Source: Lachnospiraceae bacterium MA2020
GTDB lineage: Bacteria > Bacillota > Clostridia > Lachnospirales > Lachnospiraceae
DNA length: 64,000 nt
Assembly (NCBI GenBank): GCA_000746015.1
Contig: JQKK01000009.1
Coordinates: 1-64,000 of the forward strand
Reading direction: 5' to 3'
In this document: positions 7,678-16,819 of the stretch, piece by piece
How positions within the stretch are numbered: the first letter of the stretch is position 1
Layout: each line of letters opens with the position of its first letter
Position numbers and translations under genes: made by a program
Notes under the pieces: generated by a model
The model's database searches: none
What the model was told of the DNA's origin: nothing
Seen by the model: the letters and a program-made list of their open reading frames with translations, nothing else

Positions 7678-10194
7678 ATGTTAAGGAGAAGATTTATTGC
7701 AGGGGTCTTGAGTGCATCTCTTATTTTGGGTAACCTTTGTGCCGTGTATGGAGCCGGATTAACGAATGGCGTATCGCAGGCTTCAGGTGATGTGGATAGC
7801 CTGGTGGATTCCATGCCATTGAAGCAAAAACTGGAGCAGATGCTTATGCCTGCTTTCAGATATTGGACTGTAGACGGTGAAAAGGTTCCGGTTACCGAAT
7901 TAGGAGAAGAGCAAACGGCTTTCATTGCTGACCATAATTTCGGTGGAGTTATCCTTTTTGGGGAGAACACAGCCGAGACTCGTCAGACAGCAGAGCTCGT
8001 TAATTCTTTCCAATCAGCAAATGCCAAAAATCTGAAAGGCACGCGTATTCCATATTTTGTAAGTATTGATCAGGAAGGCGGACGAGTAGCCAGACTGAAA
8101 ACAGGCACAAGTGGCGTTGGAAATATGGCTCTTGGTGCGGCAAATTCAAAGAGTGATACTAAGGAAATGGCTGAGATCATGGGAGAAGAACTGGCCAGCC
8201 TCGGTATAAATATTGATTTTGCGCCGGTTACTGATACTAACAACAATCCAAATAATCCTATCATCGGAACACGTTCGTTTTCATCCGATCCTAAGCTTGT
8301 TTCTGAGATGACGGAGCCTTTCATTGAGGGTCTTCATGAGGCAGGAGTCCTGACGGCTTTGAAGCATTTCCCAGGACATGGCGATACCGAGACTGATTCA
8401 CATGCCGGCCTCCCATTGATTACAAAAAGTAAGAAAGATTTTAAAGAATTTGAGTTAGTACCGTTCCAGGCTGGAATAGATGCAGGAACAGATCTTATCA
8501 TGACGGCACATATCCAGCTGCCAAATATCGAGACTGAAACATATACTTCAACAAGTACAGGTGAAAAAATAAACATACCTGCGACAATGTCAAAAACTGT
8601 TCTGACAGATATTTTAAGAACTGAAATGAAGTTTGACGGTGTTATCGTTACAGATGCTTTGGAAATGGCTGCAATCGCTGATCATTTTGATCCAAAAGAT
8701 GTAATCAGGCTGGCAATCAATGCGGGTGCTGACCTTATGCTGATTCCTTTTGATACTGTTTCTTCCGCGGATCTTACGAAAGCTGAAAAATACATTGACG
8801 ATGCCGTATCGATGGTAGAAGACGGCACTATCAGTGAAAGCAATGTAGACAAGTCTGTTAAACGAATTCTGAACTTAAAGAAAAAAGCAGGACTTTTGGA
8901 TGCTAAGATTGCATCTGCAGATCCAGATGGAGCCATAAAAGTTGTAGGTTCCAAGGAACATCATGATAAGGAATGGGAGATTGCTCTTAAGGGAATAACA
9001 TTAATTAAAAACGAGGATGGACTTTTACCGTTAAGCAGCTCTGATAAAAAGAAAACTCTTATTCTTGCTTCAAGAGAGGGCGAAGTCAATTCTATTAAAT
9101 ATGGTATTCAGAAGCTGAAGGATAAAGGAATCCTTTCGAGTGACCAGTCATTTTCTATCAAAGTTTATTATGAAAAGGATATTGAAGATTTTTCTGAGGA
9201 TATAGAAAAAGCAGACCAGGTGCTTGCTGTTTCCAGAATGCTGAGCACAGCATGGCTTGATCCATCAAATGAGACTTCGGGCAGGGAATCTGTTTTCCTT
9301 ACGGATCTCATCAAAAAAGTCCATGAAAAGGGTGGAAAGGTAGCAATTATCAGTGATGGTCTCCCGTATGATGCAGCAAGACTGACAGAAGCTGATGCAA
9401 TCCTCGACTGCTATTGTGAAAGACAGATGACCGAAATACCTGACTTTACGACTGAGGAAAATCTGACTTACGGTCCCAATATTCCGGCAGCAGTAGCTAC
9501 AGCATTTGGTTACTATAAACCTACCGGAAAGCTGCCGGTGGATATACCGAGTCTTGATGATTCTTTCACATTCACGAATGATATCCTTTACAAAAAGGGC
9601 ACCGGACTTACTTTTGAGTCTAAAAAAGATGAACCTGAAAAGAACGTTACAAAGGTTTCTTATGACATTAAAGCAGTGCCGGGGATTTCAATAAATATGG
9701 TATATACCTCGGTTGTCAGCTATAACGGTAAGAAACATATCTCAAACCTGGATAAAGTATCAAAATCAAAGAACTCTGATCTTACGGTCAGCATTGATTC
9801 AGCGGTAACTGCATATGCTGATGCAAAGATCAAATGGAAGAATAACAAAGATGTTCCGACTAATGAAAACAAATATCCGCAGTTCATTCTTTCATTTAAG
9901 GCAAAATCAGGTACGGCTACAAAGGAACAAAAGAAGTCTCTGAAGGCAATAAATAAGGAACTTAAAAAGATGCCTTTCCGCTTTGATATAGTTCCGCAAA
10001 ATCTGACTTATGCTAAGAGTATACAAGTGAATCTTAACGGAGCTAAGACAAAGGTAAAGTCCGCAGCAGCTACATTCTCAGATGGAAGTACGATCAAACT
10101 CAAGAAAAAGGATTTTGATGCAGTCATAAATTCTGATGGTAGTGTAACTCTAAAGGGAAAGAAAAATTATAGCGGAGAATACACTGTAAAATAA
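7678..10194 (+). CDS. Secreted glycoside hydrolase family 3 (NagZ-like beta-N-acetylhexosaminidase)
   Basis: About 838 residues. A signal peptide (RRRFIAGVLSASLILGNLCAVYG) precedes a GH3 TIM barrel. The NagZ-type His/Asp motif is present: KHFPGHGDTETDSHAGLP. The likely nucleophile is the Asp in GVIVTDALEMA (D326 from ATG 7678). A second alpha/beta domain (about 430-650) follows, then a roughly 180-residue Lys-rich beta domain that may bind the wall. It probably removes N-acetylglucosamine from peptidoglycan or chitin-like glycans outside the cell. The frame extends to GTG 7669, but GAAAGGG is better spaced for ATG 7678. PilC starts 20 bases after its stop, hinting at co-transcription with the pilus cluster. 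Confidence 0.88.
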   Translation: MLRRRFIAGVLSASLILGNLCAVYGAGLTNGVSQASGDVDSLVDSMPLKQKLEQMLMPAFRYWTVDGEKVPVTELGEEQTAFIADHNFGGVILFGENTAETRQTAELVNSFQSANAKNLKGTRIPYFVSIDQEGGRVARLKTGTSGVGNMALGAANSKSDTKEMAEIMGEELASLGINIDFAPVTDTNNNPNNPIIGTRSFSSDPKLVSEMTEPFIEGLHEAGVLTALKHFPGHGDTETDSHAGLPLITKSKKDFKEFELVPFQAGIDAGTDLIMTAHIQLPNIETETYTSTSTGEKINIPATMSKTVLTDILRTEMKFDGVIVTDALEMAAIADHFDPKDVIRLAINAGADLMLIPFDTVSSADLTKAEKYIDDAVSMVEDGTISESNVDKSVKRILNLKKKAGLLDAKIASADPDGAIKVVGSKEHHDKEWEIALKGITLIKNEDGLLPLSSSDKKKTLILASREGEVNSIKYGIQKLKDKGILSSDQSFSIKVYYEKDIEDFSEDIEKADQVLAVSRMLSTAWLDPSNETSGRESVFLTDLIKKVHEKGGKVAIISDGLPYDAARLTEADAILDCYCERQMTEIPDFTTEENLTYGPNIPAAVATAFGYYKPTGKLPVDIPSLDDSFTFTNDILYKKGTGLTFESKKDEPEKNVTKVSYDIKAVPGISINMVYTSVVSYNGKKHISNLDKVSKSKNSDLTVSIDSAVTAYADAKIKWKNNKDVPTNENKYPQFILSFKAKSGTATKEQKKSLKAINKELKKMPFRFDIVPQNLTYAKSIQVNLNGAKTKVKSAAATFSDGSTIKLKKKDFDAVINSDGSVTLKGKKNYSGEYTVK

Positions 10195-10214
10195 GGGGTG
10201 AGGGGATTCCAATT

Positions 10215-11252
10215 ATGAATACATTGGATAATAACAAACTATCATATTTTTGTGCGCAAATGGCTATGATCCTCAAATCGGGAATATCTTCAATAGAGGG
10301 TCTTTATATGCTCAAGAACGATAAGGAATCGTCAGAGGAAGAAAAGAAGCTGTATAGCGATATCCTTGAAGGGCTTGAAAATGGAGATTATCTTGCAAAG
10401 TCGATGGAGAAAACCGGACTTTTCCCGCCTTACGTTGTGATGATGTCTAAGATAGGAGAAGAGACAGGTACACTTGATAATGTCATGGAATCTCTGAGCC
10501 GCCATTACGCAAGAGAAGAAGAGATACGACAGTCGATACGACAGGCTGTGACCTATCCTGCTGTTATGGCTGGTATGGTTCTGTTAGTGATATTCCTGCT
10601 TTTGATCGAAGTAATGCCTGTTTTCCGGCAAGTATTCCGGCAGCTTGGAACAGAGATGACAGGAGTAGCCGGTATTTTGTATGGAATTGGAGCATTGATC
10701 AGACAATATACGGCAGTGTTCATTATCTTTATCATAGCTGCTATAGGTTTCATTCTTTACTGCACACGTACAGAGAAGGGAAAAGATATAGGAATCAGTT
10801 TCTTATATAAATTTCGATTCTTCAGAGATCTTCGTAATGATATCTCGACGAGCAGATTTGCAAGTGGTGTAGCACTTGCCTTAAAATCAGGATTTTCCGC
10901 AGATTTTGGTCTGGAAATGGTTACCGGAATAATTGAAGACAGTAACTTTTCAGAAAAAATAGAAGTGTGTAGGAAGAGTCTTTCTGATGGGGAGAGATTT
11001 GATGAGGCGCTTAGAGAATCTGGGATACTATCCGGTGTTCAGGCTCGTATGATGACGATCGCAATCCGTACAGGAGAATCAGAGGCGGTAATGGAGAGGA
11101 TTTCTGAGATAAGTCAGAAAAGAGCTGAGACAAGCATGAACAACGCTCTTGCGATAATCGAACCGACACTTGTAGTAATTCTTTCTGTTGTGGTAGGAAT
11201 CATTCTTCTGTCTGTAATGTTTCCGCTTTTGGGGGTAGTTTCATCGATATGA
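10215..11252 (+). CDS. pilC: Type IV pilus / type II secretion platform protein (PilC/GspF)
   Basis: 345 residues with two T2SSF repeats. The first (about 10-130) has FCAQMAMILKSGIS and MSKIGEETGTLDNVMESLS. The second (about 205-330) has STSRFASGVALALKSG and MTIAIRTGESEAVMERIS. Membrane segments lie near 115-137, 155-180 and 312-340. It is the inner-membrane platform that couples the ATPase to pilin assembly. GGGTGAGGGG precedes ATG. It heads six genes that overlap or nearly abut. A little shorter than typical PilC (about 400). Confidence 0.9.
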   Translation: MNTLDNNKLSYFCAQMAMILKSGISSIEGLYMLKNDKESSEEEKKLYSDILEGLENGDYLAKSMEKTGLFPPYVVMMSKIGEETGTLDNVMESLSRHYAREEEIRQSIRQAVTYPAVMAGMVLLVIFLLLIEVMPVFRQVFRQLGTEMTGVAGILYGIGALIRQYTAVFIIFIIAAIGFILYCTRTEKGKDIGISFLYKFRFFRDLRNDISTSRFASGVALALKSGFSADFGLEMVTGIIEDSNFSEKIEVCRKSLSDGERFDEALRESGILSGVQARMMTIAIRTGESEAVMERISEISQKRAETSMNNALAIIEPTLVVILSVVVGIILLSVMFPLLGVVSSI

Positions 11253-11566
11253 TAAAAAAAGGGATAAAGATAGGCAGCACAGGTCGGGCATTCCTTATAT
11301 TTGCTTTTTTCATGGTTTTGATGCTTGTGAGCGTTGACTATACGAAGAAGGGGAGCATAGACAGACAGCAAAAAAGCCTGGAAAGAGCTATACAAAGGGA
11401 TCTTACTTACTGTTATGCGACTACTGGAAGCTATCCGAAGACTCTTGATTACGTCAAGATTGTTTATGGGCTTACATATGATGAGGAAGTATTTGATGTA
11501 GACTTCGAAGTGAGGGGCAGCAAGATACCTCCGGCCGTAACTGTAAAGCGAACGGGAGCAAAATAA
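11249..11566 (+). CDS. Small single-pass protein of the pilus operon
   Basis: 105 residues overlapping pilC by 4 bases. A membrane segment at about 14-31 (AFLIFAFFMVLMLVSVDY) is followed by an outside domain with RDLTYCYATTGSYPKTLDYV. That pattern, a helix then a short globular head with a GxYP-like motif, is common in minor pseudopilins, but no classical GFTLIE cleavage site is present. It is probably a pilus or pseudopilus subunit or assembly partner; this is inferred mainly from the operon. Confidence 0.6.
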   Translation: MIKKGIKIGSTGRAFLIFAFFMVLMLVSVDYTKKGSIDRQQKSLERAIQRDLTYCYATTGSYPKTLDYVKIVYGLTYDEEVFDVDFEVRGSKIPPAVTVKRTGAK

Positions 11567-12069
11567 TGTTTAAAAAGAGAATAACGATCTCTGATATCTT
11601 CCCTGTGATCTTATTTCTTGTCTTTACGCTTTCGGTTTTGTGTTTTGTAGCTTTTTCTGCAAAGCTTTACAAAAATATAGTTCATCAGTCGGAAAGCTCT
11701 ATGGATACAGATATAGCAGCGCGATATATGATAGAGAAATTCAGAAGTCATGATGAGCTTGGAAGTATAAAGATTGCTGATTTCAAGGGACATGAAGCAG
11801 TCAGGTTAGAAAACCGGGTGAAAGATGAGCTATATATTACCTATATTTATGTGTATGATGGCTATTTACGTGAAATATACGCACCGGAATCTGAGCTTGA
11901 TAATTATGAGGAAGACAGTGGAACCGAAATATTAGAGATTAAGGACATGAGCACAGAAATGATATCAGATAATCTTGTGAGATTTAGTTTTGTCAGCGCA
12001 GATGATAAAGTGTCAGAAGCTGTTGTTTCAATAAAAAGTGAAGAAAAAAGCGGGGAAAAGAACAAATGA
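11566..12069 (+). CDS. DUF4860 family protein, pilus operon
   Basis: 167 residues; its ATG shares a base with the previous stop. A membrane segment at about 10-35 (FPVILFLVFTLSVLCFVAFSA) precedes an extracellular beta-rich domain (RLENRVKDELYITYIYVYDGYLREIYAP). DUF4860 proteins occur next to PilC/PilT genes in Lachnospiraceae and related clostridia, and are presumed pseudopilin-like parts. The C-terminus is Lys/Glu-rich. Function unproven. Confidence 0.7.
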   Translation: MFKKRITISDIFPVILFLVFTLSVLCFVAFSAKLYKNIVHQSESSMDTDIAARYMIEKFRSHDELGSIKIADFKGHEAVRLENRVKDELYITYIYVYDGYLREIYAPESELDNYEEDSGTEILEIKDMSTEMISDNLVRFSFVSADDKVSEAVVSIKSEEKSGEKNK

Positions 12070-12512
12070 GAGAAAGGCACAGGCTTTCATCGGGACAACT
12101 CCTTTTAATGGAATTGATCATTGCTGTAGGATTCTTTTGTTTTTCTGCCGCAGTTACGATGTCCATTTTTGGTAAGGCATATGTTATATCAGTAGAATCA
12201 GCGGCAAAAGAAAGATCAGCAATCGAGGCGGATTCTGTATCAGAGACTATAAGATCTGTTTCGAATGAAGTTGAGATCGATGAACTGTTAAGAAAACTGG
12301 GGTATGAATGTAAAAGCGATGGCAATTATGAAAAAATCTTTGATGAAGGTAAGTATAAAATGGTGATCGTTTCATCTGTTGAGAAACGTCTTTATAAGGC
12401 TGAGATTAAAAGCCTTATTATTTCAAGGTCTGATGATGCATCAGACACGGAACCTGTGTTTACAATGGAAGTATTGCATGCTTTAAAGAACGGAGGGATG
12501 AGAGATGGGTAA
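12066..12512 (+). CDS. Pseudopilin-like protein, pilus operon
   Basis: 148 residues overlapping the previous gene by 4 bases. After a short basic head comes SSGQLLLMELIIAVGFFCFSA, which resembles a type IV prepilin cleavage region: a Gly, then a hydrophobic helix with an early Glu. Glu is at +6 rather than the usual +5. The remainder (about 45-148) is a soluble domain with beta stretches. Likely a minor pilin of the PilC/PilT machine. No prepilin peptidase gene is seen in this window. Confidence 0.6.
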   Translation: MRERHRLSSGQLLLMELIIAVGFFCFSAAVTMSIFGKAYVISVESAAKERSAIEADSVSETIRSVSNEVEIDELLRKLGYECKSDGNYEKIFDEGKYKMVIVSSVEKRLYKAEIKSLIISRSDDASDTEPVFTMEVLHALKNGGMRDG

Positions 12513-12972
12513 AGCACCTGCATCAATTGGACTTCCGATGTTGGTAGTGGTCTTTATGAGTATCTGCCTTTGTTCCTTTAGTGGAATTTCGTATTCCATA
12601 GCCTGTAGCAGCATGAAGCTAAGCAAGCAGGTCGAAGAAAGACTTATTGACTATCAGAATGCCTGCAACGAAGCTGAGAGGACGATAGCTGAAATGGAGA
12701 GCATACCGGAGGGGGAGACTATGATATCAGTACCTTTTGGTGTGTTAATGGAAAATCTGGAAGTAACGATAGAATCAAATGGTTCTGACAATGATTACAG
12801 GATAACCAGCTGGAAGGTCTCAGAGACGTCCGCATGGGAAGCTCCTGATACAAGCGATAGTGCTGATGACATGTCAGATGGAGAAAACAGGAGCGGACCG
12901 CAGGGTCCCGCTTCACCAGTTGAAGAAAGTAAGAGCGGACCGCAGGGTCCTGTTTCACCCGGAGGAGAATAA
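12505..12972 (+). CDS. Membrane-anchored pilus-operon protein with GPQGP repeats
   Basis: 155 residues overlapping the previous gene by 8 bases. A helix at about 8-34 (IGLPMLVVVFMSICLCSFSG) precedes a coiled, Glu-rich region (SKQVEERLIDYQNACNEAERTIAEME) and a beta segment. The tail carries two copies of a 14-residue collagen-like unit (SGPQGPASPVEESK, then SGPQGPVSPGGE). The two DNA copies at 12892 and 12934 share a 17-base identical core, so the repeat is recent. Probably a minor pilin or tip/anchor protein; the inference rests on the operon. Confidence 0.6.
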   Translation: MGKAPASIGLPMLVVVFMSICLCSFSGISYSIACSSMKLSKQVEERLIDYQNACNEAERTIAEMESIPEGETMISVPFGVLMENLEVTIESNGSDNDYRITSWKVSETSAWEAPDTSDSADDMSDGENRSGPQGPASPVEESKSGPQGPVSPGGE

Positions 12973-12977
12973 ATAGT

Positions 12978-14027
12978 ATGGTTACTGATGTATTAAAACT
13001 TGCAGTAGAACAGAAAGTTTCGGATATCTTTATAGTAGCCGGACGACCGGTATCTTTTTACAAAAATGGCGTGATAATCAAGGAAGGAGACGACAGACTG
13101 TCTCCTAAGGAAGTCGAGCAGGATGTTCGCGAGATATATGAGCTCGCAGGCAGAGATATATCGATCCTTACGGAAAGAGGAGATGACGATTTTTCTCTAT
13201 CTGTAGCCGGACTGTCGAGATTTCGTGTGAGTGGGTACAAGCAGAGAGGTACAATGTCTGCTGTGCTTAGAGTTATTTCCTTTACCCTTCCGGATCCTGA
13301 GACTTACAACATTCCGGAAAAAATCGTAAAGCTTTGCGAGCAGCCGAATGGAATGGTACTTGTCACCGGACCTGCAGGATCAGGTAAATCATCAACTCTT
13401 GCCTGCATGATCGATCACATCAACAAGACTAAGGAAGCGCATGTCATTACTCTGGAAGATCCTATAGAATATCTGCATCGTCACAATAAGAGTATCGTGA
13501 GCCAAAGAGAGGTACGAGTTGACACAGATAGCTATGTAACAGGCTTAAGAGCTGCCCTCCGTCAGTGTCCTCAGGTCATCCTCCTCGGTGAAATGCGAGA
13601 TTTTGAAACTATATCTGTCGCTATGACTGCAGCTGAAACAGGACATCTGCTGCTGTCAACTCTTCATACCATGGGAGCGGCAAATACTATAAACAGAATA
13701 ATAGATGTATATCCGGCAAATCAGCAAAGGCAGATTACAGTACAGCTTGCTTCTGTACTGCAGGCGTTTGTTTCCCAGCAACTCCTGCCGACAGTTGATG
13801 GCGGAGTTATCCCGGCATTTGAGATAATGACTATGAATCCTGCTGTCAGAAATATGATACGTGATGGCAAGGTTCACCAGCTGGATGGATTGATCTACTC
13901 AAGTCCGGATGAAAACATGGTTTCTATGGATGAAAGTATCTTGAAGCTTTTGGAGGCAGGAAAGATTACGGAAGAAACGGCACAGCGCTATGCAGTCCAT
14001 CCTGAGAGACTGAGACTTAGAAGATAG
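12978..14027 (+). CDS. pilT: PilT-like twitching/retraction ATPase
   Basis: 349 residues, full length for PilT. The N-terminal PAS-like domain (VEQKVSDIFIVAGRPVSFYKNG) precedes a RecA-like core. Walker A is GPAGSGKSST (K137), followed by the Asp box ITLEDPIEYLH, then LRQCPQVILLGEMRDFETI (Walker B) and the His box TGHLLLSTLHT. The hexameric ATPase acts under the membrane on PilC, powering pilus retraction or, as the only ATPase here, perhaps assembly too. GGAGGAG precedes ATG 12978. It is the last gene of the operon. No PilB or prepilin peptidase is nearby. Confidence 0.93.
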   Translation: MVTDVLKLAVEQKVSDIFIVAGRPVSFYKNGVIIKEGDDRLSPKEVEQDVREIYELAGRDISILTERGDDDFSLSVAGLSRFRVSGYKQRGTMSAVLRVISFTLPDPETYNIPEKIVKLCEQPNGMVLVTGPAGSGKSSTLACMIDHINKTKEAHVITLEDPIEYLHRHNKSIVSQREVRVDTDSYVTGLRAALRQCPQVILLGEMRDFETISVAMTAAETGHLLLSTLHTMGAANTINRIIDVYPANQQRQITVQLASVLQAFVSQQLLPTVDGGVIPAFEIMTMNPAVRNMIRDGKVHQLDGLIYSSPDENMVSMDESILKLLEAGKITEETAQRYAVHPERLRLRR

Positions 14028-14089
14028 TTTAAATTATTAAATTTCTTTAAAATATTTCGTATACTGTATACTAAAGGAAAAATATGTAG

Positions 14090-14095
14090 TATAAT
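14090..14095 (+). promoter_or_regulatory. -10 element for the 114-residue ORF
   Basis: TATAAT 95 bases before the ATG, with no good -35. The presumed leader includes a short hairpin (TGGG CACAAA CCCA near 14104-14117). Confidence 0.45.
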
Positions 14096-14189
14096 GCTTA
14101 TTTGGGCACAAACCCATGTGTCTGGAAACTGAGAAATGGCGGATTTTGATTGTCTGCGCTAACAAAATATTTTAAAGGATGAAATTATA

Positions 14190-14534
14190 ATGAAAATCGG
14201 AACAGATCGTAACAACATTATTAAGCAGCTGGCGCAGTCTTCAGGACTTGATCATCTGGTAAAAGTTGATATGAGTGAGGAAGGATACTTTGACAAAAAC
14301 ACCGGAACATGGCATAAAGGCGGTGTTACAGTAAGACAAAATGATCTTGAAAAGGCCGCATTTTACTTTAAAAAGCAGTTTGAAAAATGCAAGGATTCTG
14401 CAGAACCATCCATACGTGAAGCTGCTAAAAGATATTTGATAGCATCAGAAGCTATTAAAAAGGCAATTGAGTTTAATTCATTTGTTTCAGAAAATTTTGA
14501 TGATTCAGAAGATATAGAAGCAATAGCAGAATAA
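14190..14534 (+). CDS. Small hypothetical protein beside the NHLM exporter
   Basis: 114 residues, soluble, mostly helical and acidic at the end. It starts MKIGTDRNNIIKQLAQSSGL, followed by GYFDKNTGTWHKGGVTV and a helical part AAFYFKKQFEKC to the end. There is no signal peptide or double-glycine leader, and I do not recognise the family. It has its own -10 element and a strong terminator shared with the convergent ABC gene, so it is a real stand-alone gene. A role in peptide export or immunity can only be guessed from position. Confidence 0.6.
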   Translation: MKIGTDRNNIIKQLAQSSGLDHLVKVDMSEEGYFDKNTGTWHKGGVTVRQNDLEKAAFYFKKQFEKCKDSAEPSIREAAKRYLIASEAIKKAIEFNSFVSENFDDSEDIEAIAE

Positions 14535-14538
14535 TAGA

Positions 14539-14576
14539 AAAACGCAGTAAGAGCAAAAAAGCTTTTACTGCGTTTT
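14539..14576. terminator. Bidirectional terminator
   Basis: AAAACGCAGTAA / TTACTGCGTTTT, 12-bp stem, flanked by A and T runs. It sits between the 114-residue ORF and the convergent NHLM transporter gene. Confidence 0.9.
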
Positions 14577-14578
14577 TG

Positions 14579-16801
14579 TCATTCAACTGATTCAACTAAC
14601 TGCCGCTTTACTAATTCTGTAAAGAATCCACCGTTGTTCATTAGCTCATTGAAAGTACCATCTTCTGTTATTTTACCTTTTTCAAGGACGACTATACGGT
14701 CACAGTTTTTTATGGTTGAAAGCCTGTGAGCTATGACTATTCTGGTACATTTTAGTTTATCAAGTGATTCTGAAACAATTCGCTGGGTGATATTGTCGAG
14801 CGCGCTTGTCGCCTCGTCAAACATAAGGATCTTTGGCTTTTGGGCGATAGCGCGGGCTATGAGAAGTCTCTGTTTCTGTCCGCCGGATATACCTCCGGTT
14901 CCCTCTGATATCATGGTCTGCATACCCATGGGCATGTTTCGGATATCATCGGCCATACCGGCCATTTCGGCAGCTTCCCAGGCCTCCTGCTCAGTAGCCT
15001 GTGGAGCAGTGATCGTTATATTGGTAAGAACATTTCCGGCAAAGAGATTGCCTCCCTGCATTACGACTCCGATCCTTCGGCGTACTGATCTTACATCTAA
15101 AGACTGCAGATCTCTGCCATCGTAAAAGACTGAGCCTCTTTTTGGTTTCTCAAATCCAAGCATCAATCTCATCAGCGTACTCTTACCACATCCGGTTTCT
15201 CCGACGATCGCTATATATTGTCCCCTTTTTATTTTTAAGGTTATATTGTCTATGATCGGTGGCGAGTCCGGATCATATGAGAAAGTAACATTATTAAGTT
15301 CTACAGCTCCGGAAATGCTATTGACTATCTGCCTGTTACCTGTTACTTCCGGCATTGCATTTAGTATAGGCTCAGCCATTTCCAGAGTCGGCTTGATCGT
15401 AGCCAGAGAGGTGGCGACCATAGCGATAGAAGAGATGGTAGAGCTTAAAATACCATAGGCGGCGCTAAATGCGAAGTAATCTTTAACCTGCACATGATTA
15501 ATGATGGCAATATAGTAGATAACTGCTGTTCCGAAAAGGTTTACGGCGAGTACTATTGTTGAATTGAGTTTTATAAATAAAGGTGGTCGATATAAGTGTT
15601 TTGCCTCTTTTTTATAAAGTGATGCCCACTTTGCAAAGGCTCTTTTTTCAGAACCGGCAAGTCTTAGTTTCCTCACGCCTGATATAAGTGCATATATCAA
15701 CCCACTTTCCTGAGCCTGAAATATCATTATCTGTCTGGTCCTGTGCATGTTGAGCATGATAGTAGATGCAGAGATGCACACCGTTATCAATGTGATGATA
15801 AGGGCCGGGATCAAAAGTGAGGGTGCATTTGTGAAAATCGAAACAGTATAGGCATAGGAGAAAATTCCGCCTGCACCTAAGGTAAGGAATGCTTCTACAA
15901 GCTCTGAGGCCAGTTCATTGACATATTGAATCCTTTCATATAACTCACCGGAACTATATTTGGAAAAAAATGACGGTGGCAGCGAGAGTACTCTCATCAT
16001 AGCAGCAGAAGAAACATGAAATTCCAGATTTGTTTCTATCCTGCTGGAATATATGCTGTGAATAATTCCGAAGAGCGACTTAAAAAGTATAGTAAAGAAT
16101 GTGAAAATAGCCATTCCGATGAATGCAACGGTAACAAAAGTTCCGCTTTCGTCAATGTCCAATATTTCTTTTATCCATGAGTTCTGTCCAACCAAAGCAT
16201 CTAAAATGTCTATCAAAACCAGACCGAGCTGAGTTTCTAGAAAAATAATTATTCCGTATTTTATAAGCTCTATAGGTTTTAATGATTCTATAATATATCG
16301 TATAAGGCCTGTGATACCGATCTTTCCCTGAGGAAAAGGTCTATAAAAAACGGTCACCTCTCTGGATATATTCTTTTCGTTCTTTTTATTTACCTTTACA
16401 AACTTTTCCCTGCTTGGATCATAATACCTATAACCAGAGATCTTTGCAGGTATTAATGCTATCGTTCGGCCTGAGTCAGTGAGCTTTGCGAGCATTACTC
16501 CGCTGTCTCGTTCAAACCATTTTTCTTTGAGCTTTGATGTTCTGCTCATGATCCCATAAGGAGACAGCTGGTATTCAAGCATTTCATCTATATTTTTAAT
16601 ATGCTCCGGAAGTTCTCTGCTTTTTACATGGAAAAAACGCAATATCGCACTTATAGAATCCTGAGCCATTGTCAGGTCATCCACTTCACTGCTTCTTGCT
16701 TTTTTTCCCATTACAGCTTCTCTGAGATCATCAAATGACTCCCTAAAGCTCTCATTATCAGCATTTTTTCGCTGCTCAATCTGTTCGTTAAAAATACTCA
16801 T
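14579..16801 (-). CDS. NHLM-type bacteriocin export ABC transporter, second subunit
   Basis: 740 residues. The N-terminal about 170 residues form the extra cytosolic domain seen in NHLM_micro_ABC2 proteins (YRYYDPSREKFVKV, TVFYRPFPQGKIG). A six-helix exporter domain (about 175-480) follows, then an ABC ATPase: Walker A GETGCGKST, signature ISGGQKQR, Walker B ILMFDEATSALD. It lacks a C39 peptidase. In NHLM clusters it works with the peptidase-bearing partner (next gene upstream, 18-base gap) to secrete a ribosomally made peptide. No HlyD-like adaptor gene is present, unlike many NHLM sets. Confidence 0.9.
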   Translation of the reverse strand: MSIFNEQIEQRKNADNESFRESFDDLREAVMGKKARSSEVDDLTMAQDSISAILRFFHVKSRELPEHIKNIDEMLEYQLSPYGIMSRTSKLKEKWFERDSGVMLAKLTDSGRTIALIPAKISGYRYYDPSREKFVKVNKKNEKNISREVTVFYRPFPQGKIGITGLIRYIIESLKPIELIKYGIIIFLETQLGLVLIDILDALVGQNSWIKEILDIDESGTFVTVAFIGMAIFTFFTILFKSLFGIIHSIYSSRIETNLEFHVSSAAMMRVLSLPPSFFSKYSSGELYERIQYVNELASELVEAFLTLGAGGIFSYAYTVSIFTNAPSLLIPALIITLITVCISASTIMLNMHRTRQIMIFQAQESGLIYALISGVRKLRLAGSEKRAFAKWASLYKKEAKHLYRPPLFIKLNSTIVLAVNLFGTAVIYYIAIINHVQVKDYFAFSAAYGILSSTISSIAMVATSLATIKPTLEMAEPILNAMPEVTGNRQIVNSISGAVELNNVTFSYDPDSPPIIDNITLKIKRGQYIAIVGETGCGKSTLMRLMLGFEKPKRGSVFYDGRDLQSLDVRSVRRRIGVVMQGGNLFAGNVLTNITITAPQATEQEAWEAAEMAGMADDIRNMPMGMQTMISEGTGGISGGQKQRLLIARAIAQKPKILMFDEATSALDNITQRIVSESLDKLKCTRIVIAHRLSTIKNCDRIVVLEKGKITEDGTFNELMNNGGFFTELVKRQLVESVE

Positions 16802-16819
16802 ATAAATTCCCCTGTAGAA

